Notes: a model not told the origin generated them from the sequence alone. 64,000 bases of DNA from Canna indica (GCA_034359265.1 CP136894.1:28550501-28614500), one strand, 5' to 3'; shown: positions 22,531-33,846, counted from the stretch's first letter. A program made the numbers and translations.

Positions 22531-23728
22531 TGTTATGTGAAACCCGACACTCGAAGGGGGGTTGAATAGTGTGTGTCCCCTTTTTCAATTTTCTCCTTAC
22601 TCAATTTTAACTTTACTTAGTGTGATTGTTCTTTAATGGTTAATGTGATTACAATTCAATAGCAACGATGAAAGCTAATAAAGAAGCAATGCAAACAATA
22701 ATATTTATAGTGGTTCGGCCAATCGCCTACTCCACTACCTTGGCTCCTTACCAAGGATTTCTAACCACTACTTTATATAATTTATGTTTCCCTTTGAATA
22801 CACTTGAGGACACTCTTCTCCCACACTCGGAGAACACCTCAATCCTATTCACTTAGGCAAAACACAATTCTACAAAGCTGACCCTAAGTGTTTCCTAGCA
22901 CACCTAGCAAGCTATTTCAAACTTGAAAACAATATACAATAAAGTTCAAATACAAGGAAAGAGCTAAAGAATGAAAGATTGAACCAAGCTTCTTTCCACC
23001 GCCTTCTTGACTTCAACTTGCAAGATGATGACTCCAAAGATTGCAGCACAGTTGAAGAAGCAGAAGCAGCGCCTGGTTTTTTGATGCCGAAGAAGGAAGC
23101 AGAGGGCGCGCGAGAACTTGATCGTATGAAGGCTTAAAGAACTTATTTAATACTCAATAATAATTGTAAGAAGTTGTAAAGAAGTTAGGTGAGGGGTATT
23201 TATAACCGCTAGCGTTCTGCCAATTTTTGGCGTCTGTCGGTCGACTAATCGGTCGACCGACGCAACCCAAATGTTTAGCCTTCGCCACTTTCGGTCGACC
23301 GAATGGCTTCTACCAAATTTTAGCGACATCTGATCGACCAGTCAGTCGACCGAACGGGCTGCTTCACTAATCTATTGCCTTGTTCGGTCAACCGAACCCA
23401 GGCTGAGGATGATTTCTTCCATGGATTTTTACGTGCCTTTTCTATGGGTTTGGTTACCAAGTTTCAACTTGGATAACCTTACAATTTTGGCTTGGGATGA
23501 ACTATCCTAGAGACATATTACATTAATTCTACTTGTCTTAATCCCGAGCCTTCTTCAACGATTTCTTCTTCCGTTTCTTTGATGATCTTTTCCGTCGTCC
23601 CGTTTGAACGGATTTGGCATGTGTATCGCAACCTCAACCTGAACTCAAAACTTCACACTTTGGATTAAATACATATTTGTTATCATCAAAATAAAGATCG
23701 AGGCTTAAGAGAGACTCTTAAGCCAACA
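22531..23728 (-). repeat. 5' LTR of EL2 (shortened)
   Basis: 1198 bp. The minus-strand TATAAATA is at 23204-23197. Just upstream of it, where the other LTR has ~262 bp more, the sequence jumps from tataacc to gctagcg; acc is shared at the joint, as in a microhomology deletion. The remaining palindromes lie at 23230-23400. Confidence 0.94.
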
Positions 23729-23733
23729 CCTCT

Positions 23734-24573
23734 TACCATGACGATGAAGTCATCTCAGAAGAATGCCTCATGAATGATAACAATGAGGTACACTCCTCTC
23801 CTTCTAGTCATGTTAATAATATTGATAGTAGTAACTCATCTAGTTGTAATGATTTTGATGAATTGATGGATGAGTATAAAATCATGTATGCGTTGATGGT
23901 TAAAAAGGATAAAGAAAACAAAAAATTAAAGAAGGAAAACTTGACTCTTAGTTCTCATTTACATGATGCTAAACTAGAAAACAAGAAGCTAAAAGTTAGT
24001 ATTTCAAATTCATGCCATGATGCTTTAAGTATTAACACTAAGGATTTAATAACAAAAAATGACATCTTAAAGAATGAAAATAGCATGTTAAAAACTCAAT
24101 TGCTTGTTATTCATAAAACCATGAACGACTTAAAAAATGAGATTGTTTTTCTAAATAAGAAAGGTAATAATCTATCTAGTAATTCATCCTCTAAGAAGTT
24201 TAGAAATACAAATGTTTCTTTCAAGAATGCTTATGCACATCATGCTTCTCATGTCAAGCATTCTAATATTAAACCCTGTGTTCAAAAGAAAATTATTTCC
24301 TTTAAGAATGCTCATGCTCAGCATAGTTGACATGTCAAGCAGTCTAATGATAAACCTCACGTCCATAATAAAAATGAAAAGAAGAGATTTAATGGACATT
24401 GTTTTTGTTGTGATATTTTTGGCCATGCTATTTATGATTATGCATTCAAGAAAAATCCAAGTGTAGTTAAGACACTTTGAATTCCTAGGCCAACTCACCC
24501 CCAAGGATCCAAAGCCATTTGGGTACCAAAAGTGTCATCTTCTCTTGTAGGGGGAGCAACCACACAAGGATGA
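23734..24573 (+). pseudogene. gag of EL1, 3' part
   Basis: Resumes the EL1 gag frame after EL2: YHDDEVISEECLMNDNNEVHS. A Lys/Glu/Asn/Leu-rich coiled coil follows (~23870-24170), then a degenerate second zinc knuckle CFCCDIFGHAIYDYAF (last Cys changed to Tyr). It ends IWVPKVSSSLVGG and a stop at 24571-24573. In-frame stops at 24328 and 24478 show decay. In EL2 and EL4 the same IWVPK-SS segment leads straight into protease; here it ends, so pol is absent by structure, not by interruption. Confidence 0.9.
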
Positions 24574-27500
24574 GTTGATGATGGTTGGTGGGAGTTGCAA
24601 GAAGACTTAAGCTTCACCAAATACAAGTTGCAACTTCGCATCGTATGGATGCCTTCGGTATGAAAAATTAGAGTTGGCCTATACCTCCTATACCTTCGGC
24701 ATCTAGTTAATTTGGTATCATCTCCTATACCTCTTGTTTAAACTAGAGTTGGAGTTTGATATATGCTTAATATTAGTAGATTTTCCACTCTTGATAAGTT
24801 TCAAAAATATTTTTGATTTTTGATCTTCGGTCTCTTCGGAGACCTATGTAGCATGTAATGGGCTCATGCAACCTTGCGGTTTTAAATCGTAGGCTAATTG
24901 TGGCTTTCAGTTTTCAACCAATAGGAAGAGTTGGAGATCTTATTTTTCAAAATTTCATATTTTGAGATCTCTTGATTCATTTTGTTATCATGAATGATTT
25001 ATTTGAAAATGAATCCATGCTATTTAGTGAAGTTGAATTTGGAAAATGATACTTGGTTTTTCACTTCACTATTTAGTTTGATAGCTGGCATGTAGATTTG
25101 GTTTCATTTTCTATTAATGAAGTATACTTGCAAGATATTGTAAATGGAAGGCTAATTAGAATAAAAAAGATTAGTTTGGCTAAATCATCATGAATAAGAT
25201 ATAACTTTGATAAATTCAAATCTTAATGTTTTACCTCAATGCTTAAGCTTAAATAATGTCTCAATACTCATTATTAGAATTGCATGGTAAACCCTTGAAT
25301 TTTCATGAGTAGGTAGAACCTTAGCACTTAGGCAAATTTCATTAAATGAAACTTGCTCTAGGTTGATACTTACTATTAGAAGCATTCCTTTAAGTCCAAA
25401 CTAGTTAAACATATTTAGGGACCTTATCCCTCAAATGTTTCACATCTTAAGATCCCTTAGATTCATTTTGATATCATGTTAACCTTCTTAAAATGAATCT
25501 TTACTATCTAGCATAGGTTAAGGTGTTTAAATGAATCTTTGCATTTAACCTATGTTATTTAGTATGTTAGGTTGCTAGTTGGCATATAATTTCATTTTGA
25601 TACTAATGAAGCCTACTTACAAGTTAAGAAAGTGGTAAACATTGGAAGGATATGCTGTCATGAAGATAATTGAAAAGTAAATGACAAGTTTGGCAAAAAT
25701 CTCTAAAGACTAAGGTATGGATTTAATTTTGCAAAAATTTTAGTTTAATAATTGAATATTCATGTTTAATGATGTCTTTATACTCATGATTGATTTTGCA
25801 TGAAAAATGTTTGAATTTTCATGAGTAGGCAATTTCATGATAACTAGGCAAATTTCATGATATTAATATTGAATGAAATTGGGCTAGTTTGAAATTTCTT
25901 ATTAGAGACCTCATTTTGAGTAAACACCAAATAAACATATTTAGATACACATATCACATGTGTCTAGGTTGTTAAATTTGAAAATTCATGTCTAGATGAA
26001 CAATGTGATAACTATATCACTTTAGGGGACTTAAACTTGGAAAAGTTTGACCCAAGTCAACAAATCAACTTGGACACTTCATTTTTAAGTCCAATCCTCA
26101 TAAACATGTTTAGGAATAGGTATGACATGTTTCCATGCACTTAGAATGAAAAAATCATATGGATATGGAAAAATGACATAGAGGTCAATTCATAAAAACC
26201 TCTTTTGAACTAAGTTGACCCAAGTCAACAAGTTGACTTAAAGATCTCATTTTTTAATCCATATTTTAGGAACATGTTTACATTTACTCATGTTAGGTAT
26301 CCATAGGTTTAAGGTTGAAAGATCATGAGTAAATGATAAGATTGAAACTTAGCAAGTTTCATGATAACTAGCTTAGTTTTGAATGAAATCATGCTAGGTT
26401 GATATCTTGACTTTACGATATAATTTTCATTTCAAACTTGACATACACTCTTTACATGATCATTTTATGATGTCATAAAAGTTTGAATGAAAACAGAGCA
26501 CTCTTTGAAAATAACTGAAAATTACGGAATTGCCATTTCGCCTACATTTGGTATCAGTATTTTTAATTATTTCTAAAGAAATATAAAAAAATCTTTTTCA
26601 ATTGATTCTTGAAACTACACTCTCACTGAAAAATCTAGGTTCTTCAGTAAAAATTTTGAAAAGTTTCATCAAGAATCTAATTTAAAATGGAATTTTGAAG
26701 TTAGATTTCGAAAACACAAAGTATCATCCTTCTTGAAATATCAATCTTTCCGATACTTTGATTTTTCTTCAAAAACTTCAAATGAAAACTCATGTATACC
26801 ATTTGGATTCTATTTCTAATATCATTCACACAACTTCTTGAGTAAAATCATTTCTAGGAATGATTTTGATATCTTGAATGATAGCTAGAAATATCCATTT
26901 GTTTATTAAAATCAACATAAAATGAAAAATGAACATAGAAGATTCATTTTGAAGTTCAAACTTGATACATGCATTTCAAATGACTATTCATCAATTGGTA
27001 TCAAAAAATTCCATCCAACAATTGGTTTCAAAAATATTTGTCAAAAATATGATTTTGAATGGACTTAGAAATTTGATTTTTGAAAACTTGAAGTATAGTT
27101 TGACCTAAGTCAACAAAGTGACTTTGAAATTTCATCTTAAGCCCAAACTTGATTCATAGACTTACATTCTCTCATGTTTGATGTCTAGATGCCTAAATAT
27201 GAGAAAAACATGAGTAGATAGCAAAATTTGAAACTTAACATTTTCATATTTTCATGCTTAATTCAAATGAAACCGTGCTAAGCTAAAAGTTTGATCAAAT
27301 GACATTAGTTACACTTCAAACTTGATATACATGCTTTAAATGACCCTATCTTAGTATTTTGAAAGTTTGAATGAAATCTAAAAATGTCATGAAAAAGATA
27401 TGAGTACATTCATACTTGAGTGCATACATGATCTAGTTTTGAATTCTATCTATCACTCTTTTCTATCATGTATGATTTTGTTTCATATCAAATATTGTTT

Positions 27501-27849
27501 TCCATCCCTTTGGTTGAGATTTTCATGTGCATGAAAAATATTCTTTAGAGTCTCAACTACATATAAAAAATATATATTTGTTTTTCATCCCTTTGACTAG
27601 ATTGACCTTTCTTGCCCTTTTTGATGGATGTCAAAAGGGGGAGAAAAGTATAGGACAAAGGGAGAGAAAATTATAGGATAAAAGGGGAGAAAATTATAGG
27701 TAAAGAGGAGGAAAATATAGGAGATACATGCATATAGATATGGGGAGTTTATTTTCATAGATATGCATGTTGATAGGAGGAGAAATACCTTAGTTGATAT
27801 CCTCTATGCTTTAATGATATATTTTCTTAAGGATGTTTGTCATCATCAA
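24574..27849 (+). other. Long non-coding 3' region of EL1
   Basis: 3.3 kb of AT-rich DNA with no open frame of note. It contains a 16-nt palindrome capped by TTCG (24829-24844) and diverged ~480 bp modules (roughly 24955-25440 and 25441-25930). Each module runs from a gattcattttg-atatcatg phrase through ggcat-ta-attt-catttt to aattttcatgagtagg and aggcaaatttcat. Further partial copies occur to ~27400. EL3 carries the same region on the minus strand at 47119-48402 and 55408-55568. Confidence 0.8.
24829..24844 (+). ncRNA. Conserved UUCG-capped hairpin after gag in EL1
   Basis: GGTCTCTTCGGAGACC is a perfect 6-bp stem with a UUCG loop closed by C-G, an exceptionally stable RNA tetraloop. It lies ~255 nt after the gag stop. 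The identical 16 nt occur in EL3 (48330-48315, minus). A role in the element's RNA, such as packaging, is only a guess. Confidence 0.5.
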
Positions 27850-27860
27850 AAAGGGGGAGA
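27850..27860 (+). promoter_or_regulatory. Polypurine tract of EL1
   Basis: aaagggggaga stands one base before the 3' LTR (TGTTGGC at 27862). Similar tracts precede the other SIRE-like 3' LTRs. Confidence 0.85.
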
Positions 27861-27861
27861 T

Positions 27862-29346
27862 TGTTGGCTTTAGGTTTTCAACCTTGGTCTTAATCTCTTA
27901 ATCTCGGTTTTGATGATAACAAACATGGAACTAATATTTTGTCGAGAAATCTTTCAGGTTCCATATCGATTAGCATTCGATGTCCTCAATCGGAAAAATC
28001 GGAAGAAATCGGAAAATCAGAAGGACATTGATCATTGCGCTCGGGTTCGTCGTGAAAATTTCTCGAAGATCGACGAGTGCACCAAAGTCGCATTGGACGA
28101 GTCCAAAGATCAAATGAAAAGCTTTCCAAGTTGATGCTCGATGAAAGTCAGAACCCGAAAATGAAGCACGGAAGAAGAAGGCTGAAGAAATCAAATTCAG
28201 CCAAGGTTTGGTCGACCGAATAGAGTTAGGGAAATGGCAGAAGCCATCTCGGTTGACCAGTCGGTCGACCGATGGATGCCGAAAAGCAGCAGTAGCTACT
28301 TCGATCGATCGGATGGTCGACCAACTGAGGCCAGAAAATGGCAGTAGCTTCGTCGGTCGACCGAACTGCATTCGCTGAAGCCACAAACCTGCATCGGTCG
28401 ACCGACGGGTCGACCGAATTGAGGATCGCAGGTTTTGTGTCTGTCGGTCGACCGCGCACAAAGAGGAAGGCAGCGGTCGTTCGGGCGATCGATCGGTCGG
28501 TCGATCGACCAATCGACCGAGCGTCTGTAACTGATAGTTTTCTATCCGTTGAGCTACCATTTTCTTGAGATGCTATAAATATCATTCATCTAACCTCTCT
28601 AAACCCTTTTTCCTTGATTCTTACAGACTTTATTGATCACTCAAAAGGGAGAATTGAGCCTTCTAGAGATTGAATCGTGGCGCCCTAATCTTCCGTCAAA
28701 ATCCGCTTCAAGCGCACTCTGTCTCAACTCGGGATCTGATTCGAGTCTATCTCCTTGGAGAGTTGAAGGCGTTGAAGGCGTGAAAAGAGCATTGATTTTT
28801 TGTTACATTCTTAGCTCTTTTTCATTGTAATTTTAACTGTTACTTTTCTTGGATTTGAGATTGTACGAAGACCGGGTGTTAGGTCTTGTTGTGTGAAGTG
28901 GTATTCTCGGTGTAGAAGGAGTAAAGCCACTTGTGTAAACATAGTTTTACTAGGATTAAGTAAGTTGTCCCTTAGGGTTGAGGTGGAAGAGTGCTCTCGG
29001 TAAGAAGGTGGAGACTTCCGGGTGTGGAAGTGCCTTAGGTTGAGAGTGAGACTCTTCGAGTCAAAGTCTTTTGTGTAAGAGAAACTAATTATTCTAGTAA
29101 AACTTAGTTTGGAAATCCTAAGCGGGGTGCTTAGGTAGTGGAGTAGGCATTGGGGCCGAACCACTATAAATTTGTGTGTTTGCATTGATACTTTATTTGT
29201 ACTTAATTGCTTTATCTTGCTTTCGCATTTAATCGCATAATTGCAACTTGCCTAAACGATTTGAGAAACGAATAAAATTAGATTTAGACCAATTAATTAG
29301 ATAACACACTATTCATCCCCCCTCTAGTGTTGGCATTTCGACTACA
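27862..29346 (+). repeat. 3' LTR of EL1
   Basis: 1485 bp, alignable end to end with the 5' LTR but with scattered substitutions and small indels, for example an extra aatcggaag near 28005. TATAAATA is at 28574-28581; the palindrome array occupies 28205-28525. Confidence 0.95.
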
Positions 29347-29351
29347 CATCC
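29347..29351. repeat. Target-site duplication of EL1 (right copy)
   Basis: catcc, identical to 13605-13609. Counting it once makes the CACTA-C transposase frame continuous across the insertion (GRYRM, then VVDEVEY). Confidence 0.95.
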
Positions 29352-31921
29352 TATAACGCCCAACGGCCCCACAAGGTCGACCAGGGTAAGTAAAGGTAGA
29401 TAAGCGTCCCATGGTAGATGGAACTCCACCATCGTCATTTCGAGGTACTTGATTCAACCTTGTGTTTACCTTTATTCAAAGAAGAAAGAACAGAAAGTAC
29501 AAATTTCTTCTATGATATATGCTTCAGAAATTGATCCTTCAACATATGCTCGAGTCTTCACTTTTTTCTTCAATTAAAGCATATACCTGAAATATTCTTA
29601 TAAATTAAGACGTTTGAAAAAATTAGAAATTTGAATCAAGATTCAAAAGGCATATGTGTTACCTTTCGAATCTATACATCCATCTATATTGTACAGGACC
29701 GCCAACTTTAGCCTCATAAGTTAAATGAACAGGGAGATGCTCCATAGAGTCAGAAAAACTTGGTAGAAATATTTTCTCAAGCTTGCATAGTATCTCAACA
29801 ATGTTTAACTCAAGTCTTTCGACCTCCTCAATTCGCAAGACACTTGAACAGAAGTCCCGAAAGAATAAACTCAGCTTAGTTAATGTATCTCATACTGGAT
29901 CAGGTAACAAATCACGAAATGCAATTGGAATAAGCCTTTGCATGAAAACATGACAATCATGACTTTTCATTCCATAAAATTTGCAAACATCTATATTTAC
30001 ACATTGACTTATGTTTGAAGCATAACCATCAGGAAATTTCAATTCTTTGACCCAATAACATACTGCTTTGATTTGTTCTTGGGTCAACACAAATGAGGCT
30101 CTCGGCTTCAACAGTTTTCCATTGACATTCTGTAATTCTAATTCGGGGCGCTTGCAATACTTAGGCAAATCAGCTCTAGTCTTGACATTGTCTTTTGTTT
30201 TCCCTTTGATGTCCATTACCGTATTGAATATATTTTCAAACACATTTCGTTCAATATGCATCACATCTAAGTTGTGTCGAATTAAATTTGTATGCCAATA
30301 CGGTAAAGTCCAAAAGATACTTTTTTTCACCCAATTGTGTTGTTGCCCAAATCCTGAAATTGTAGCAACACATTGATTTCCAAATTGAATACCAGGTAAT
30401 TTATCAACACGTGCCTTCATTTCATCGCCCGATAATCGTGGAGGTGGAACATCTCTTTCAATTCAGCCCTTCATAAATTTATCTCTTTGCCTTCGATATG
30501 GATGATCAAGAGGGAGAAACTGACGATGGCAATCGAAAAATGATGTCTTACTCCCATTTTCAAGAATAAAAGATTTGCTATGCTCTAAACAATGTGGACA
30601 AGCTAACCTCCCGTGTGTGCTCCATCCTGATAACATTGCATATGCAGGGAAGTCGCTGATAGTCCATATAAGTGCTGCTCTCATTTGAAAATTTTGTTTT
30701 CTAAACACATCATATGTCATAATCCCATCAGACCATAACATGTTCAGTTCATCAATCAATAGCCTCAAAAATATTTCTAGTTCTTTACGTGGGCTATTTG
30801 GTCCAGGAATTATCAATCTTAAGAATATAAATTGATCTTTCAAACACATAGATGGCGGCAAATTGTATACAGTAATAAGCACAGGCCAAACTAAATATGG
30901 AATAGAAGAATGCCCAAATGGGTTAAAGCCGTCGGTGCACAATCCTAATCTGACATTCCTTGGATCAAAAGCAAATGAAGGATGGTGAACATCAAACTGT
31001 TTCCATGCTTCACTATCTACGGGATGTGCAATAACATCTGAACTACGATTCTTTGCATGCCAAATCATATACTCAGCAGTTTTTTCAGACATAAAAAGCC
31101 TTTGAAGTCTTAGTGTTATCGGAAGATACCGTAAGACCTTATACGGGTTTTTTTTTCTCCTACCATTATTTAATGGTGTTGGCTTATATCTAGGATGTCC
31201 ACACACTGAGCATTGCATCAAATTTGTTATTTCTTTATAAAACAACATGCACTTATTCTGACATGCATCTATCTTTTCGTATCCAAGTCCTAGTTTCTTC
31301 ATCATCTTCTTCGTTTTATAAAAAATTTCTTCCAACTTCGCATCTTCTGGTAACATATCTTTGATTATTGACATCAGCCGATCATAGCAAGCTTCGCTCA
31401 TGTTAAACTCAGATTTGCAATTGAGTAACTGTGACATGGCCGATAACCTACTTTGACTCTTACAACCACTCCATAATGGCTCATCTGCGTAATTCAATAA
31501 TTTAAACAATTTGGCAGCTTCTTCATTTGGTCTTTCTTCTACATTTGATGAGTGAATACCAATTGCATCCACCACCATAGTTCTATAGGGATTTTGAGTG
31601 GTGCTTTCTGATTGAGGAATGGTTGAGGATTCACCAACTTCTTCACTTGTCAACTCCCCATGTGCAATCCAACGTGTGTAGCGAGGCATAAATCCCTTCG
31701 AACATAAGTGATATGCCACATCATCTCGATAATGATAATGATGATTAATACATTGTCGACATGGGCACCTAATTTTGTCACCAAAAACATATTGAGTTTT
31801 GGAGTATGCAAAATTAAGAAATCCCTCGACTCCTTGAATAAATTCATCAGTCAAAACTCCTCTAGTTATTCGACGTTTCATCCAACTACGATCCGTAGAT
31901 ATTTTGATTAATTTTTTCAAC
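29347..31921 (-). pseudogene. TNP2 transposase of CACTA-C, 5' portion
   Basis: The exon appears to start at a splice acceptor (tttctag|g) at 31921. The protein begins STDRSWMKRRITRG and shows the transposase-associated zinc region (CPCRQC, HLCSKGFMPRYTRW). The Transposase_21 core follows (LGLCTDGFNPFGHSS, SDFPAYAMLSGWSTHGRLACPHC, LDVMHIERNVFENIFNT), then the DUF4218 segment (MKSHDCHVFMQRLIPIAFRDLLPD). A TGA replaces an Arg codon after KFMKG (~30470) and another stop follows LLPDPV (29890). An intron interrupts after YRWMYRFER (donor gtaacaca near 29667, acceptor near 29592). Stops also lie near 29560. EL1 cuts it at 29347. Confidence 0.9.
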
Positions 31922-31941
31922 CTAGAAACAATATTAAGCAC

Positions 31942-32978
31942 ATTAATTAGAACACAATTTTAAAAAAAAAAATCAGCTATCATTTTATTTAGATGATATT
32001 TAAAAAAATTAGCTATCAAAGTGGTACATTGGTTTGTTTGGGAGTTGAATTAAGCAAAAGAAGGGGTGGGAAGAGAAAGGGGGACGAAGGAAAAAGAGGG
32101 TTAACAAATTCCCAATTATCTAGGTGACAAGAGTATTTAAATATTTTATAGCTTCTACTTGGAATTGTTTTCAATTAAACTTTTAACTACCTTATTTTTC
32201 TTTCAATTATAGTTAGCTAGTACTTTATTTTTCTGATTTAGTTTAATTAATGTTGGTTTCATATTTTTTTATCACATCTTTACATGTTTCTACTTTTGTG
32301 GTTGTTGTTGGTTTAGTGGAGAAGTGTTTTACAAGTACAAGAAATGCACAAGAAAGGTGTTACATGTCTGAATGGCTTGATGGTCTAATTCTTATATGGG
32401 AATTAATTGGTTTCCCCACTATGTTTGCACTGTTTGCTTCTTCTTCTTCGGATGGTCTAATTCTTATATGGGAATTGGTTTCCCCATCCACTATGTTTGA
32501 CAAGAACCTGTACAGGTGCAATGAGAGACGAGGCCTTGCAAAAAGATGCATTGAGAGAGAATCCTACAAAGTGGTATAATGAGTGAGGCAAGGTATCAAT
32601 AAAAAAATGAATATATTTCAAATACTGAATACATATTTGAATTTGATGTATCAAGTCAAATAAATATATGTGAGAGAGAGGAGAGCAAGTGGGAGATGTA
32701 TGTTGAGAAGAAAGCAATAAGAATGTGGCCCAGAGAACACAATCGAAAAGCCTGCTGAATGCAGCACTTTGAAGTAGCTGGTTTCCTTTCATACAAAGGA
32801 TCATACATTTGAAGTAGGTTTGACAACACATTGATGACACTAATTGGGACATTTAGAGAAGGATTGATAAATCTGGAAAGCTTAGTAAAGGTTTGGCTAC
32901 TTTTAATTTAAAGAAGTTATTTTATTATCCGGAAAGCTTATGTTTCAGTCAAATAGATTAAGCTTCTCTTCTGGGCCA
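31942..32978. other. CACTA-C 5' internal region, no gene recognised
   Basis: AT-rich sequence between the transposase acceptor and the captured FtsH exons. It contains one direct repeat (below). Short frames here show no family motif. It could be transposase leader intron mixed with intron of the captured gene. Confidence 0.4.
32372..32500. repeat. Direct repeat pair, ~50 bp
   Basis: gatggtctaattcttatatg with the following ggaatt..ggtttcccc..actatgtttg occurs at ~32372-32424 and again at ~32450-32500, with small internal differences. Confidence 0.75.
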
Positions 32979-33116
32979 TAAATCTCAGCAGGCCTAGGTC
33001 TATATGAGGAGGTTCAACCAATCATGGATTCTAGTACAAGATTCAGTGATGTAAAAGGTGTTGATGAGGCAAAAGCTGAGCTAGAGGAAATTGTTCATTA
33101 CCTCCGACATCCAAAG
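32979..33116 (+). pseudogene. Captured exon of an FtsH4/YME1-like AAA protease gene (piece 1)
   Basis: Encodes ISAGLGLYEEVQP, then STRFSDVKGVDEAKAELEEI and VHYLRHPK, ending at a splice donor (AAG|GTATAAG). This is the conserved segment just before the AAA domain of plant mitochondrial i-AAA proteases (FtsH4/YME1 type), including the diagnostic FSDVKGVDEAKAELEEIV. An in-frame TAA sits where these proteins usually have an Arg/Gly codon. It lies on the plus strand, opposite to the CACTA-C genes. It is a gene fragment, not a working gene. Confidence 0.88.
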
Positions 33117-33379
33117 GTATAAGATTATGAACTTTAGTTGAATTTGTAGTTTTTAGTATTATTCATTTCTTTCTTGTTGTTCTTATAGAAAAGTAAGTGG
33201 TAATGCCATCAATGACTAATCAAACTTATTGGTCTTTCATACCCTCAAATTATCTTTCTAGACTTGTTAGCAACTTGCTTCATCTTCTCTTTGATTCCTT
33301 CTTTGTCAAAGGTGTGTTCTTATTTTGCTTCCTAGAAGATGACTAGAAATTGATGTGTCTATTGTATTAGTCTTAGATC

Positions 33380-33586
33380 TCAGTAGGCCATGGAGGTTGT
33401 CACTGAAATTCCATCTCCATCCTCAGCATCGTCCAAGTTAATAGTCTCTTTGTCAACATATTGTGCATTGACCTCCACTTGCATATTTTTAACTGGATAA
33501 TTATAAGCTTCAACATCTTGGGCAATAGCTTTATCTTTGCCATAAATACTTTGTAATACATCTAAGTATGGAAGCTCACATCCCAA
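33380..33586 (-). pseudogene. Possible Myb/SANT-like protein fragment between the FtsH pieces
   Basis: The minus-strand frame reads [20 protein letters not shown] and goes on with an acidic stretch. The phrase LPYLD-L-IYGKDKA recalls the segment after the Myb/SANT-like domain in plant L10-interacting/Harbinger-type proteins (F-YD-L--I-GKDRA). It lies exactly between, and antiparallel to, the two FtsH pieces. Identification rests on one short motif. Confidence 0.35.
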
Positions 33587-33846
33587 AGATTATAAATGAG
33601 ATTGATGCAATAGGTGGGAGCCGTAATCCAAGGAATCCACAATACATGAAAATAATGATAAATCAGTTACTTGTTGAACTGGATGGTTTTAAGCAGAATG
33701 AGCGTGTTATTGTCATTGCAGCAACTAACTTTCCTAAATCATTAGACAAAGCACTTGTGAGGCCTGGTCGTTTTGACCGAAATGTTGTTGTTCCTAATCC
33801 GGATGTCGAGGGTCGAAGATAAATTTTGGAATCCCATATGCCTAAG
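33583..33846 (+). pseudogene. Captured exon of an FtsH4/YME1-like AAA protease gene (piece 2)
   Basis: Encodes [15 protein letters not shown], then [20 protein letters not shown] and [20 protein letters not shown], up to [13 protein letters not shown] stop (TAA, probably from CAA) follows, then ILESHMPK before a GT. These are the Walker B region and arginine-finger helix of the FtsH AAA module; the Walker B FIDEID is altered to IINEID. The exon with the Walker A P-loop, which should lie between the two pieces, is missing. Confidence 0.9.

Larger units (their letters stand above)
15727..23728 (-). mobile_element. EL2: SIRE-like Ty1/copia retrotransposon inserted in EL1 gag
   Basis: LTRs start TGTTGGCTTAAG and end CATAACA/CACAACA when read on the minus strand. 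They enclose a primer site, gag, a full set of pol domains in copia order (protease, integrase, reverse transcriptase, RNase H) and a polypurine tract. The exact cctct duplication shows simple insertion into EL1. The coding part has several stops and frameshifts. The LTRs differ by a ~262 bp deletion in the right copy. Confidence 0.95.
13610..29346 (+). mobile_element. EL1: gag-only (TR-GAG type) SIRE-like LTR retrotransposon
   Basis: Bounded by LTRs of 1490 and 1485 bp that begin TGTTGGCTTTAGG and end CGACTACA, with a tRNA-iMet primer site after the first and a polypurine tract before the second. The exact catcc duplication flanks it. With EL2 removed, the internal region has only a gag gene (15167-24573) and ~3.3 kb of non-coding DNA; no protease, integrase, reverse transcriptase or RNase H is present. 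This fits the non-autonomous terminal-repeat-with-GAG class and suggests dependence on a pol-encoding relative. Confidence 0.93.

Noticed and set aside
24574..27849. Possible hidden pol or envelope gene in the EL1 tail
   Set aside because: No frame of useful length on either strand and none of the protease, integrase, reverse transcriptase or RNase H motifs; EL3 shows the same lack.
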